Shown: positions 49,945-62,034 of the stretch, in pieces
How positions within the stretch are numbered: the first letter of the stretch is position 1
How the letters are laid out: every line of letters starts with the position of its first letter
NCBI RefSeq assembly: GCF_000699445.3
Contig: NC_067197.1
Location: 22,675,809 to 22,739,808, forward strand
Length of the DNA stretch: 64,000 nucleotides
Source of the DNA: Schistosoma haematobium
Lineage: Eukaryota; Platyhelminthes; Trematoda; Strigeidida; Schistosomatidae
Reading direction: 5' to 3'
The notes under the pieces: generated by a model
Told to the model about the DNA's origin: nothing
Seen by the model: the letters and a program-made list of their open reading frames with translations, nothing else
The model's database searches: none
Program-made: the position numbers and the translations under genes

Positions 49945-50330
49945 GCTTTATTCAATATTATATTTTTGGTACAATATAGAATTCTCAGCGCAAAGTATTT
50001 CAACAAGTCTCCGTTTCTTTCTTCCTGGTCGGTCCTGGCGATAAATATTGAGTGATCGCCAATTAGATGTTAACAGTCCAGTAAATGAACATCTGAATAA
50101 TGTACATTCTCTCTTATTGAGCTTTTTGGAACTTTGACAACGAAAGGTTGTACACTTTTTAGAAACGCAGCAGAATAGGTTATGCGATTAATAGACATAA
50201 TGATATATTAAAACGAACAAAAATAGATAACTTGTTGAAATATTTAGATGGCAGGAACAGGTAGCCCAGATGCTCAAGCAGGCCGCCTTGTTATTAGCTA
50301 ACGATGAAATTCATAAAGCATTTTATATTT
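49913..50330 (-). mobile_element. Probable LINE 3' end with (TAA)n tail
   Basis: On the minus strand the sequence ends TATTGAATAAAGC followed by (TAA)n, as in LINEs that end in a simple repeat. Upstream is more GC-rich sequence without a clear ORF. Which LINE family it belongs to is not decidable here; the CR1-like element at the window start lacks its own 3' end for comparison. Confidence 0.4.
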
Positions 50331-53300
50331 CATCTTTGTTCTCGGCCGATGAATGTGTTACCATGCTATAGTTTTCACTAGAATAAGAACCAATCATTTA
50401 TTATTTTATGCATCACAATGCTCTGTAAAAGACAGTTTACACTTTATGCTTCAGTCGTTTGAGAAAGTAGGTTTAAAGTAATAAGCTTTAAGTATAAGAA
50501 ACAATGTTTTGATAACTTCATTATAGTTTGAAGAAGCCTGGTAAATATACAGTGATATGATTAAATAAATTTTGACTTAAAAGATGGATCAGTAATTAAT
50601 TTAACAATCATTATAGGTTAAGTTCTTGATGAAGTATGTAATCACTCAGAGTATTTTTATCTATAATTACAAAATTCGGAGTTTGCTGAAAAAATTCTTA
50701 AGTTTGGAAACACAAAGCTAAACACTTCCTCGATGACATCGACAGAATTCAAGCACGTAAATGTCATCTTTTGTTGATACAGTATGTTAAGATAACTATT
50801 GTAAAGGTTTATTGAACTTTCCAATCATGTAACTTGAGTAAACTATTAATCCCATATCTATTTATTATTTTTAAAGATAATCAACCTCACTCTCCATATA
50901 AGCGTTTCTCACTCAGGTAGTTCATAACGTGACTTGTGCCATAAACTTTTTTAATGGACTGCTAGTCAGTTCACCCACTGTTTGTGAATTTACAAACAAT
51001 TGAAATTTGTCAAGTAAAACAGACATGTTTATTTACACAATTTATCATGACTACTTACAAGTAGATATAACAGAAATCGGAAAATAACCCTAGTAATTGC
51101 TTACCAACCAAACTTAAGTTCAATCGAAATAATGAACTATTTGAATTTTATACTGTGGAAAATAGGCCTATAAAAATAAAATATTTCAATGATCTTCTTA
51201 TAAAATTATCCCCAAAATATGTTGGTAACTTCGTTGATTTGTAAAGCAACTGATTTATATTATGGTTGATAAAATTACTATCATTAAATTCAAGCACCGT
51301 CATTCTTAAGTAAATATGCGCTCATTATAATAACATAATAATACTAATTACATACTTTACAGTAACTTCAGCTAGCGTATATTGTTCCCATGGAACATCA
51401 AGAAGATATTTTTATTCTTACGCAGAGTGAGAACGACATTACTTGCAGAATATGGGGAATTCACTGTATTATTTTTCTTGTTGTTCAACTATATGCAATA
51501 TAATAAGTTTAGCTTCATCAGAATATTAAGATAATTAGAATTTTAAGAAGTGAAATCCTAAATCGACAAAGATTAATTCGTTCGAAGTGTAAATACAGTT
51601 ACGAATTAAAGTTTTAGCAAGATTTTCATAATTTCTTAGAATATGTTACGGAATAAATTCTATGAACTATGGCCTTGTTTTAGTGTATTTTTTGTGCATC
51701 AAACAAAGGAGCAATTGTCACATCCCACTTTTACTAACTAGCTGGCACTATGCAGGTGAGTTCTGGTCCCGATCATTTTCTTTGGTCATTTATGTTTCGA
51801 AACTTTTCTAATCTTATCGATTATTTGAGAAAAATAAGGTTGAGCTTAAATAATAAGAGAAGAGACGGTTCTTAGCCGGCAGAATATCAAAGCTGATGAG
51901 CTATCATCCGTTTACTTTTCACAGACGAATAAAACAATTGGAAGTCTAGTTCATAAGTAGAAACGGATCAACTATATACAAAATGTCACGAAAAGACTAT
52001 TCGGTCATAACGTTAAACTCAATAGGCACTGTTGTCTTATAAAGTTACAGTCATCCTGCCCCCACAGCAGCTACCAGTAGTGTCTTATCATTTGTACCTA
52101 TTTGGAAATTAAGGACTTGAAAATGGTTTCATATAAGCGTCTATCGACGAAAGAAGAGCCTAAAAATAATTCTGATAGGTATCATGATAGAAGGCGAAAT
52201 AACAGTTTAAACGCTGATTCCATACTTCTAGGATTTCAACAACCTTTCACTCAGGTTCCAAAGTCAGTTTAAAGTGCTCTTAGAAGCTATGAAAATATCC
52301 AGGCTAAATTTCAAGATCATGAGTTCTCCTACCACATGGGGCTGAAAACGAATCTTTGATTTTCTAAAACTTGGTTATGCAATCTAAACTTAGAAGAGTT
52401 ATATTTAAAACTCATTTGTGATTAGCTGTTATTATCTGAAAGTGCCTTAAGCCACTTGAAGATTAATTGCTAACTATTTTTGAATCCAAAGATTAGGTTA
52501 AAGCCTTTTAATAGTCAAGACAGAAGGCTGTTATGTTTCCAGAGGTTTATGTTCATTGGACAATGTGTAGGTCTCCGTCTTTCTGTCCTTCAAATGTAAA
52601 TGTTTTTGAACGTGCTTGTGAACTGGTGTATTCAGTTAGATATGAAGTATGATTGGTATTTGTCCTCCTTTGCTTGTTATTGTGTATTTCGTTTTTTATA
52701 CTGTTGAACCGATTTCGCTGCTGGAAATGTACTTTTTAGAGTTACATTTGGTGTTTGTTTATTTTACCTATGCTCTAAACATCAAGTGGACAAAAGCATG
52801 TTTCTTTTATGGTGTCATATCTTCGTATACATTGCCCTGAATCTATAGGTAACATAGACAACAATAATAACTCATAGAGAAAGTGACTAACTAGTCATTT
52901 TAACCCTCCTAATAACTCAGTGCTTCTCATATGTAATTGTGACCTATAGATGTATTATTTTATAAGTGACCCTATTAATTCATTTGGCCATATAGTATTG
53001 TTTTACATGTGCGCCTTGTCTTTCTGTCTTCATTTATTACTATTAAACCATTGCATTTACTCTACATGCACAAAAGTAATTAGAGTTGGGTAGTATGCTA
53101 ATTCCATTCTCCATGTGTTTATCTTTCATACATTTATCTGAAATATAACATTTCTAATAACATTTCCTATTCTAATTCTGATGCAAAGTTGTATAAATGT
53201 GACAAGTCGAAAAATATACTTGAAGTTAATCCGGCATTTATATATTGGGAATCCATAGATTATGGAGTCAGATAGGTCGCTAAAACGGTTTTGCCAGCCT

Positions 53301-53339
53301 ATATCGAACCATGATGTTTAGTGCTATATATTTTCAGAC
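50331..53339. other. AT-rich DNA, no feature recognised
   Basis: No gene found. A patch at 52080-52300 is slightly more complex but not identified. Confidence 0.4.
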
Positions 53340-53975
53340 TCCTGAAGGTAGCTTCGAAGATAGTTATTGATTACTTTACTTTCCTCCTCTAGTTGGACTT
53401 CATCATTTCTTCTATGTTCCATTGTATATTTAATATTGGATTCAACTTTATTTGAAACTTTTTGTACCTTATTGACGTAATTTATGTTACTCTGATGCAA
53501 AAGTATCATCGGCATACCTAATACAGGATGTAATCACATTTATAACAACCAGTTACTTCGTTCTCTGTATGTTTTTAAGAAATACATCAGCAAGCACTGA
53601 TCATAAAAGGTTTTTCACAGTCATGCAATCTTCTTGAGAGTATAATTTATCTTTCAACTGGCGCTTGATATTTTTCTGCCTAGTCTAGTTTTGGAGGCTT
53701 TTTGATTTATATCCATAGTATGGATATGGAATACTAGTAATGGATAATAATATCACTTATTTCTTTTTAAGGAATGTTAGTAAACAGCACAAATATATCA
53801 TGTTAAACTACAAGTTTATTTGGTATATTCATATAGTCTTTAACTTCTGTAAGTTAAAAAGTACTCTTTACACTGTGCATACCACACGTTTTACAAATTG
53901 GTTCCAGTGTTTTAGTTGATTATCAACCCAGTCTCTAGCAGAATGAATCAATAATGGAGATAATTGGTCTTATCG
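53340..53975 (-). pseudogene. Penelope-like element reverse transcriptase fossil
   Basis: Read on the minus strand, motifs appear in the order and approximate spacing of Penelope-like RTs: RPIISIID (from 53970), FTNIP (about 53785), SVLADVF (about 53598), RYADDTF (YADD at 53516-53505) and NIKYTME (about 53430). They lie in different frames, with many stops, so it is old. FTNIP followed by LAD, Y-DD and FTME-type motifs distinguishes this family from RTE and CR1. No GIY-YIG endonuclease could be found downstream. Penelope-like elements commonly carry hammerheads in their terminal repeats, which is notable given the hammerheads nearby. Confidence 0.65.
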
Positions 53976-54957
53976 ACTTACAGGATTCCTTTAATTAGGC
54001 ATGTACATACACGAATGTCAGATATGAGTCATCTGACTTGAACTCGCTGCATCAGTTTTGGCCCTTTTTAAGAATTCTTTATCTGTTTAGTAACTTGATT
54101 TTCTAGTATTAAAGTTTTGTCGTTGTTTAGATTTTTAATTATAAATTTCCCCAGATATTTTAGAATCGTAATCATTTTCCGTACATATTAAGATACATTC
54201 ATCAGTACAACCGTAGAGCCGTTTTCTTATTTCAGTAGTAATTAATCACCGTTATTTCACCGTTTCTTTTATTAACCTATTTTTTTAAATCTGCAAACAA
54301 ACCAAAACTAAATTTCTAAATGCTTTTTTTATTAACAGTAATTATGAAGTTAGTTTTGATTAGAAATTAGAGATTATTCGAGAACCATTGGACAGCACTA
54401 ACACATGAACAGAAATTTTGTTCGATTCTGGAAATAGTTTGGATCAATGAACCTAGGACGTCTGAACCAGGCGATGTTTACAATATCCATCTAATAGTCT
54501 TAAAATTATAGATACTTAATACGCTAATAAAATAGATCAAAGGGACAAAATCTTTTGCAGTTTAGCTATGAATTAATTCAAAATTATTCAATATATACCA
54601 TGCTAATCTAATTTGAACTATAGATATGCTTTAACTGAATTAAATCATTCATGATGTAACTAAATAAATTTCTTGCTTTTCATTTTTTAGGTTTTTATAA
54701 AACTACACAATAACCAATAAATTACAAATAGTTAATAAACCATCCTATTTTCCCCGTACCACTAATCATGGTGACAAAAAGTTATCTACATTTTCTGACT
54801 TACATTAAAATACAATCGATCTGCAAATTAATAGGTCAACCAAATCAATTATAAACCTTAACGATTGTACTGGAGTTTGTTATGGTCAATTAACTTAATT
54901 GAGATTATATGAATCCTAATGATAAACTATATTTCTACATAGAATAAGTAGAATGTA
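53976..54957. other. AT-rich DNA, no feature recognised
   Basis: Upstream portions of the Penelope-like fossil may reach into the first few hundred bases, but I find no further motif. Confidence 0.35.
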
Positions 54958-55150
54958 GCTAGCAGCGAAATCAAAGACTCGCGTTTTATCTTATTAAGGA
55001 CACGTCATTTGGATTTACCTGAATGTATTGTTCAAAATTAAATTAAAATGACAAAACAAGAGTCTTGGATTCCACTGAGAGTCACATTCTATGAACTTTA
55101 TAGAAACTTGTGACATCATGGCTATATTGAAACAATCTATGCATAATGCA
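54958..55150. repeat. Head-to-head pair of hammerhead SINE fossils
   Basis: 54958-55016 on the minus strand has the order ATGACGTGTCC, AATAAG, TAAAACGCGAGTC and the CGCTGCTAGC block. 55045-55150 on the plus strand has GACAAAACAAGAGTC, TTGGATTCCACTGAGAGTCAC and tail sequence. Both show changes in the GAAA box. The arrangement mirrors those at 4.7 and 25.7 kb. Confidence 0.55.
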
Positions 55151-55387
55151 TAGATGTCAACCAAGATTGACTAAAACTTTAGTAAATTATTAACAACGGG
55201 ATAGTCCAAAATATTACAGATGAAAATATTTTTACAAAAATACTTACTCCTTTTCTTTTATAATCACCCCATACTGAGCGATTTAGATGAAGATCAATTA
55301 TAACCTTAATTTATCAATCTAATTCATTAAGATGAGATTAAAGAAGAGATCATTACAAACAAAATTATTTTGATATTTTAATCAAAC

Positions 55388-56515
55388 TCATTGTTTTAAA
55401 ATATCTAAAATTGAATAGAAGTGTAAACGATAGGCTAATTGAATTGGATTTAAACCAGAAAAATTAATACAATTCTCAATTGAAATACAATACTTTCGCA
55501 TAAGTTGACATAAACAATTTACAATATTAACAGAACCACCCATTATAGCTAAATGTAAATATGTATTACCATAGAAGTCAGATTTATGAAAATCAATACT
55601 GGCTAATAAATGTGTAATTAATAAACTGAATTCATTTTCAAAACCTAATATACATGTCCAACCAATACAATCACGTCCTTCAATTGGATCATTCAATTGA
55701 ATAATCTGTTCACATATCTCATTTTCATTAATACAATGATTGTACATATTTATATATTTGGTTAAATATTTCAATAACAATTTCATAAGTTTCTCTCGTC
55801 TCACAGGAGATTTAATTAATAAAGCTACTAATAGAGTAGAATAACCAGTATTCGGTTCAATAGCGTCTAAAATCAAACCAGGTTCACGTTCCAGTACAAA
55901 TTTAATTGCTGGAAGGTTACATTGGTATAATGAATCATAAAAAAATTTCAATCGACTACTGTTATAAATAAGTCGATCACAAAGTTTGGGATCCAAGAAT
56001 CGTTTTGTTTTGGGTATTTTACTTTGAAGTTTTGCCAATCGATATTTATCACTCATTAATTGTAATTCTGGAGATTTTTTCAATAATTTTCTTGATTTCT
56101 GATTTAATATTACATTTTTGTTTTCTAATTTTTTCATATATGGACTAGGCAAGATTAACGCACACATTCGATCAGTAGTTATTTCACGTGGAAGTTTTTG
56201 ATGTATTGCTGAATTATCGCGTTTTAAATAGTCAATTGGTAATAATTCACAATGTGTTGAAGAATTATTCCTCAGTGCAAGATTAGGACTTCGACATAAT
56301 ACTTTATAGCTTAAACTTATTTGGAAACTTGTAGTATTGTATTGATTTTTTTTGGTTACTAGATAAAGTCCAAAAGTTCTCGGCTTTTTTAATCTGACTA
56401 CGGGATTTTTACGTGGTTGACGATTTACATTCTGTTGTTTTCTTACTGAATGATGCAAATTATGAATCCCATATATCTTAGGTAACTTGGGAGATCGCGA
56501 AGGAACAGTTGGCAT
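55388..56515 (-). CDS. Ankyrin-repeat protein, 375 residues
   Basis: A single open frame ending at TGA (55390-55388). Residues 1-140 are basic and Pro/Asn-rich. Residues 185-260 form helical hairpins (SLYQCNLPAIKFVLEREPG). Two ankyrin-type units follow: DCIGWTCILGF... at about 282-312 and DFYGNTYLHLAIMGG at 313-345, then a partial third (SGLNPIQLAY). Ankyrin repeats mediate protein binding, but the partner is unknown. There is no signal peptide or membrane segment. The frame stays open upstream of this ATG to about 56555, where TTATAG could be a splice acceptor, so an upstream exon is possible. An ATTAAA immediately follows the stop. It is convergent with the 878-residue gene. Confidence 0.8.
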   Translation of the reverse strand: MPTVPSRSPKLPKIYGIHNLHHSVRKQQNVNRQPRKNPVVRLKKPRTFGLYLVTKKNQYNTTSFQISLSYKVLCRSPNLALRNNSSTHCELLPIDYLKRDNSAIHQKLPREITTDRMCALILPSPYMKKLENKNVILNQKSRKLLKKSPELQLMSDKYRLAKLQSKIPKTKRFLDPKLCDRLIYNSSRLKFFYDSLYQCNLPAIKFVLEREPGLILDAIEPNTGYSTLLVALLIKSPVRREKLMKLLLKYLTKYINMYNHCINENEICEQIIQLNDPIEGRDCIGWTCILGFENEFSLLITHLLASIDFHKSDFYGNTYLHLAIMGGSVNIVNCLCQLMRKYCISIENCINFSGLNPIQLAYRLHFYSILDILKQ

Positions 56516-56549
56516 AAAATTGTCTAAAACCGTACCTCGAAGTGCTATA

Positions 56550-57142
56550 ATTACATATATATACTAAATGATCATGTGATGAATATCAAAATTTTATACT
56601 TTTACAAAACCTACAATGGATCAGTCATAGCACATGATCAAGTTACCATACTTATCAGATTTCATTTCCCTGATAGTTATTTTTCGAAGTACACTTCAAC
56701 TTAATTAAGTTATTGATAATTTTCTATTAATTATTTTGATAGTTATTTTATTGGTAGTCTACTTGCATCAAAATATAACAGGTTTCATTATTGAAACAAT
56801 GATATATGTTTCAAAGTTATGTTTAATGATTAGTGATAATCGACTGAAAGCTCAGAGTGTGGTTCAGAGAATAGTAGATTCTTGTTTTCACCAACAGTAT
56901 CAGTTTCACAACAATTGACTTACATAGATTTTTAGTCACATAGTGAATACAAACTTTTTATTGCTTTATGTTTTACTTTTAACAATTATTTATAATAATA
57001 AAATCATCTAATTGTGTAAGCTCTATCATGTGTTACAAGTAAATAATTAATTATAGCCAAGTAGAAGATGTGATTTGGTTCAACTGAATTTGAATAATTA
57101 ACTATTTTCTCATCATACTTTTTAACGAAAAAGGGTATGTCA
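56550..57142. other. Upstream region of the ankyrin gene
   Basis: AT-rich. It would hold the promoter or an intron of the minus-strand gene; no motif stands out. Confidence 0.35.
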
Positions 57143-57260
57143 ATAGTTGAGATCATGAGTCAATTGAAGCTAGATCAACATGGAAAACCTGGAAGCACTG
57201 AACGGCCGTTTTCGTCCTATTGTGGTGGTCTAGCTTCAACTGACTCATGATTTCAACTAT
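57143..57260. repeat. 32-bp inverted repeats around a hammerhead remnant
   Basis: Arms 57143-57174 and 57229-57260 are reverse complements with two mismatches. The 54-base centre (57175-57228) contains, on the minus strand, AATAGGACGAAAACGGCCG and CAGTGCTTCCAGG. That is the second half of the second-lineage hammerhead, with a GTT site and no CTGAGGA box. The whole unit could fold into a long hairpin. Confidence 0.75.
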
Positions 57261-57269
57261 CGAAATTAC

Positions 57270-57645
57270 TATAATATCCACAAAACGCCTTCTGACATTG
57301 AAAAAGGTATCCTCGTCTGTTTTATCGAAATTTAATAACTGGTCGGATACCGTCAGCAACAGACTACTGTGGGTAAGAACAAACCAACTTCCAGATGAAG
57401 AGGAAATTAGGAAAAGACGATGGAAATGGAAATCACCCAAATGCATCACGAGGCAAGCCCTAACTTGGAATCCCGAAGAAAAGCTGAAAAGAGGACGGCC
57501 AAAGAACACATAACGTCGGAAAACAGAAGCAGATATGAAAAGGATGAATAACAACTGGAAAGCATTGCCCAGGACAGGGTTGGATGGATAGTGCTAGTGG
57601 GTGGCTTATGCTTCTCCACAAGGAGTAACAGGAGTAAGTGGTAAG
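57270..57645 (+). mobile_element. RTE-B 3' fragment
   Basis: A plus-strand copy of the last 120 or so residues of [48 protein letters not shown] and RGRPKNT, a stop, then the degraded end with RMNNNWK and CTCCACAAGGAGTAACAGG. The tail is (GTAAG)n-like. It begins just beyond the inverted repeat, so the two may have inserted in sequence. Confidence 0.8.
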
Positions 57646-57649
57646 TCAC

Positions 57650-58199
57650 ATTTATTTGTAAGAAAAATAATACGAAAATTTGAAAATAAATAAACAGTGT
57701 ACAAACAGAAAGAAAGAAAGAAGCATTAAAGAGGAAGAATGTATTTGTTAAATCTCAGCGAATGAATTTGAAGTAAATAAAACGTTTCGCCCGGCAATCT
57801 GGTCCAAGCTTTTTCAAGGAAAGAAAGTTCTATGGGATTTTTTTTTCATTTTTTTTGGATTGTTGGATATATTAATTGGTATTCGATAGATTTTTAATGT
57901 TCAGTTTTAAGTACAGTATTAATTTCTTTATGAATTGCCAAATGACATATTCATACTAGTAACGTAACCAGAGGCGGTAATTTTATTGTAAATATTGTCA
58001 CTTTATGGAAAAAGTAAATATATTACAGGTTTATTTATGAGAAGACAAAAAGTATATTAAGTGATCAATTTAATACATAAATATATTTGCCCTATTGTGA
58101 TTCGATTAACCAGCTTTAATAATCTATGTATTATATATCCGGACGAAGAATAAGTGAACAGTAACCGCTAGGACCTATTTATGAACTGTCATTATATGT
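57650..58199. other. AT-rich DNA, ACGTTTCGCCC motif at 57782
   Basis: Contains ACGTTTCGCCCGGCAATC followed by CTTTTTCAAGG, resembling the motif at 10.9 kb in layout. No gene seen. Confidence 0.3.
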
Positions 58200-58640
58200 T
58201 TATTCTTATTGTATAAATATTAAGTAACTATATTATATGTATAATCATATTCCTTTGAATAAAAGCGTCTATTCGACCTATTATCCACTATTATACGAAT
58301 TACCATTCCTAACTTATTCCCAACTTCTGAATTACAGTCTTACGATCACAGCCACTTTTTGGCTTGATCTTGTATAATTATTTTCTGTTTTATGGTATGA
58401 TGTGGTGAGGTTTGTTTGTATATAAATTAAGTATGTCTGAAATACACGAATCATAAAGTGAAGGTTGATATTGGTGTTTTGGACTAAACCGGCTGGGTTA
58501 GACAAGAAGGTACCATTTCGGTGGACCAATAAGAACCCAGAATTGAATCTAGACTGCTTGTACTGGTTTATGCGTCATTGGTCTGGTCAGAAAGTCGATG
58601 TTCGAATTGGCGATCAGTCACGTGATATATTCGCAGGCCA
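58200..58640 (+). repeat. Unclassified dispersed repeat R1, copy 2
   Basis: The partner of 19035-19400. It carries an extra segment of about 50 bases near 58415-58460 that copy 1 lacks. The start and end are defined only by where similarity fades. An open frame of 92 codons across it has no coding character. Confidence 0.6.
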
Positions 58641-60639
58641 TAAGTACATAACAGTAAGAAAACCAACGTATTTCATTAGCTTAGCTCTTGCGGATTTTCG
58701 GACACTCCGCCCTAAACTAACAGCGGTTCATATCTTATTTTAGTAAAATAAATAAAAATGTGAATCAATGGTTTTGAACTTTAGTTAAAGATATCTTCAT
58801 TCTTCAAATGTTCAGAATTAAAAGTAAAAGTGAATCGAGCAAAAAACAATTAACAGTATTTAATAGATACATACCTTGTAACCTAGTAGGTACACCTCAT
58901 TGAGTTGACAATATATAAAGCACTTTATGTGATTTTTTTATGCAATTTAGTTTACTACAAGTTTTATGTTTACATTCATTGAGTACGTTTGCAGACATCA
59001 ATAACCATGTCATCAAGAAGAATAATTGATTTCAAGTGTTATTTATAACCTTTCTCGCGCTACCTTGGTCAGAAATATAACCTGTACCTTGTCAGTCTGA
59101 TGTTTGATATGATTGACAACTATTTACAACTTGTCGTTAACATTTTCCAAATTGTATCGATGGTCTCCTTTTATTCTCACTTAATTATTGTTAATACTAC
59201 ATTTCAACAAGAACTTTCAGTTTTCTATAAAGATAATAGGTGATCAATCATTTGTATAGAAACTTTTTAAACTTCGTTAATAAATTACACATGGGAATGC
59301 TGAGATTACTATACCCATATTTATCATTGAAGTACTCACGTGATCATTTACTACTCTCACTAATTCATTGTCTGGTTAATTAATGCTAAAATGACTGTCA
59401 CTTGTAGAACAGGTGAATCCATAATTAAAAGCTAATTGAAATAAAATGATTCTACACTTAATTCGCTTGAGTTTAAATAGGGATATGGTATATGCTAATT
59501 ACGTCAACAGACATAAAGAGTATGTAACACCAATCATAGGTTGAGTGGCTGGCAGCAGAAAGGGAAATAGGAAGGAATTGTGATTTGGGAGAATCATACA
59601 GAATGTAAAAGACAATTGATAGAAGATTTGCAAATGAAGCATTTGATGTATGGTTCTCAGATTTTACGAAAACATTCTGTAATTTTGTATGAACTAATAA
59701 ATCTGTCGTTTCCACTTCTCGTTCATTACAGGAATACCTATACCTTACTTTAGGCCTATATATGGCTTACGTTACGAGTCTACCTGAATCAGATGGCTAT
59801 CAAAAACCAGGAACATTTGGATAGATATTTAGATCTAACAGGTGACTGCTCAGAAGTGAGCATCCATGAAACTTTGAAGAAACAGCTGTCCAGTACTTGG
59901 TTTTTAATGGCTGCTTAGTTAAGACCACTCAGTGAAGCTAACCCTAAAATTCAACAGATTTAATAAAACGTGTATACCGATATTAATTTATTTCACTATA
60001 AATACTTTTACTTAGAAATCTTCTACCTAACTAACCAAATAAAGCATAACTTAATGAGTTTAGAATTATTCGCAGTTGGAATTATTTCTAAACTAGCTAT
60101 ACCAATTGGTCACAAGATCTTGAAAGAAAGTTCTTTATTTCATCATAAAAACTTATATTACAGTTTTTCTGTAAATATTGTACTTTAAATTAATATATCT
60201 GAAATATTTGATTCAATCAATGTGTAGATTAAGTATATTGCCCCAGAGTGAAATACAACTTTTCACGACTGACCACTTCATTATGCATAGACCAACTACT
60301 TTTGTGGAGCTTCTGTCTCATTCTTTGACATCATTTACCTAACCCCGTCAAATAAATGGAGAGATTTATGCTTAGACCAACTGCTTATTATGGAAACTTT
60401 GGCCATTCACAACAATACACATACCTAATTCACTTGAATGATCATGTATTGCTCAGATTTCGTATATTCCTTCTTTTTTACATTTAATTTTTTAGTTATT
60501 AAAACTTTAGAAAAATTTCAAACCACAACTCATGAAATTCTAACGAGCATTCCATTGTTCGTAGATATGCAATTTGTCATATGTATATATTTCTTTCTTG
60601 AGGACGTTTGTTAGCAAGGTTCTTTTCTAAGGGATGTGA
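58641..60639. other. AT-rich DNA, no feature recognised
   Basis: No gene or repeat family recognised. Confidence 0.4.
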
Positions 60640-61310
60640 CTACTAATTCTATACTCAGCCATCTTCTTTTATACGACCTTAGGACCAGAAGCAACCCTAT
60701 ATGGGTCCCAGATGGACACACATTGGAAAATCATCAAACTATATCAAAAGTAAGCCCTAACTTGAAATCCTTAAGGCTAAAACAAAAGGAGAGAAGGGAA
60801 GAACGCATTCCATCATGAAGTGAAGGTAGACATCAAGAGAATGAATAGTTACTTACGCCTGTGACTCCCAGTGGAGCATAGGCCGCCGACCAGCATTCTC
60901 AAACCCACTCTGTCCTGGGCCTTCTTTTCTAGTTCTATCCAATTATTGTTCATTCTTCTCATGTCTGTCTCCATTTCCCGGCGTAATGATTTCTTTAGTC
61001 TTCCTCCTCTCCTTTGGCCTTGAGGATTTCAAGTGAGGGCTTGCCTTGTGACGCAGTTGTGTCCTATCCACTTCCAGCGCTTCTTCCCGATTCCTTCCTC
61101 CGTTGGAATCCGATTTGTTCTCTCCGACAGCGTATGGCCAACGGATACGAAGTATTTTGACAACTGTTAATAAACTCTTGTATCTTCTGGATCATGGCTT
61201 TTGTAGTTCTCCAAGTACTTGAAAAGAACTAGAAATGAGAGGCCAGGACGGAGCATACTAGAGATTATCGGTTGACGGCCCATGCTCCACGAGGAGTAAC
61301 AGATGTAAGT
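60640..61310 (+). mobile_element. RTE-B 3' fragment, split by another RTE-B
   Basis: The plus-strand copy runs 60640-60848 (GHTLENHQT, KVSPNLKS, VDIKRMNS) and resumes at about 61221 (KELEMRGQDGAY, SVDGPCSTRSNRCK), ending with a TGTAAGTA tail near 61310. The two halves are adjacent in the parental protein, so the middle is an insertion. Both are strongly mutated. Confidence 0.75.
60849..61220 (-). mobile_element. RTE-B 3' fragment nested inside another
   Basis: A minus-strand copy with [15 protein letters not shown], the CTGGAAGTGGATAGGACA region, and the closing [18 protein letters not shown] end, finishing in GTAAGTAA at 60849. It interrupts the plus-strand copy and is therefore younger. 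Its sequence is closer to the family pattern, in keeping with that order. Confidence 0.75.
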
Positions 61311-62034
61311 ACTTTAAAACGTATATATTTTTAAACAATAAAAATCTATATGTAATACGGTTTATGATTCAGTGGATATGTTTAAATTTAAAACAATCTA
61401 TTAGTTTCATGATTCTCTATTTTTGTATTATTGCATTACAGAAAAGTACAAATAACAAGAATTCACATAAAATACCATTACAATGTTTCTTGAAAATTTG
61501 CTTAAATATTTAAGAGAATTTACTTTCTCAAAATTAAATATTCATAAACTAACGATACCTATAAGATATTACTTGAATTCTTTGTAAATATTTTTTTCAC
61601 ACATTTGTATTACTACTTATAAGTAGTTGAACTTTACATTCATATAAAGTTGACAAAATCATATCACATTAATTTTTGATGTCATTGGAAAACATTATAG
61701 ATCTGTGATTTAAAACACCGAAAGATGAATAGAATCAACATTGTTATTTTTTAGATAGAAAATAATGTAGAACATCAAAAGAGAAGTTTAATTTGTGCTT
61801 CATTGAACAGAAATGAAGTTAAAACGAAGGTAACATCTCTATCTACATACAGAAATATACATCATTGATTTACATATAATTTACTTGTAAATTATGAAAT
61901 TTTGTAATAATTCACAAGTAATGAAGAAGTTCTAAAAATAAATACACTTGACAGCAAGTTGTTAACAAAACTAACAATTGGCAACAATTGACAATTTCGT
62001 TTCTAAGAATCAACTAATAACCATATGGAGACAT
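61311..62034. other. AT-rich intergenic DNA
   Basis: No feature recognised. Confidence 0.4.

Noticed and set aside
57153..57649. Minus-strand frames of 133 and 67 codons
   Set aside because: They are antisense to the RTE-B 3' fragment.
58465..58743. A 92-codon open frame
   Set aside because: It lies in repeat R1, is not open in the other copy, and resembles no protein.
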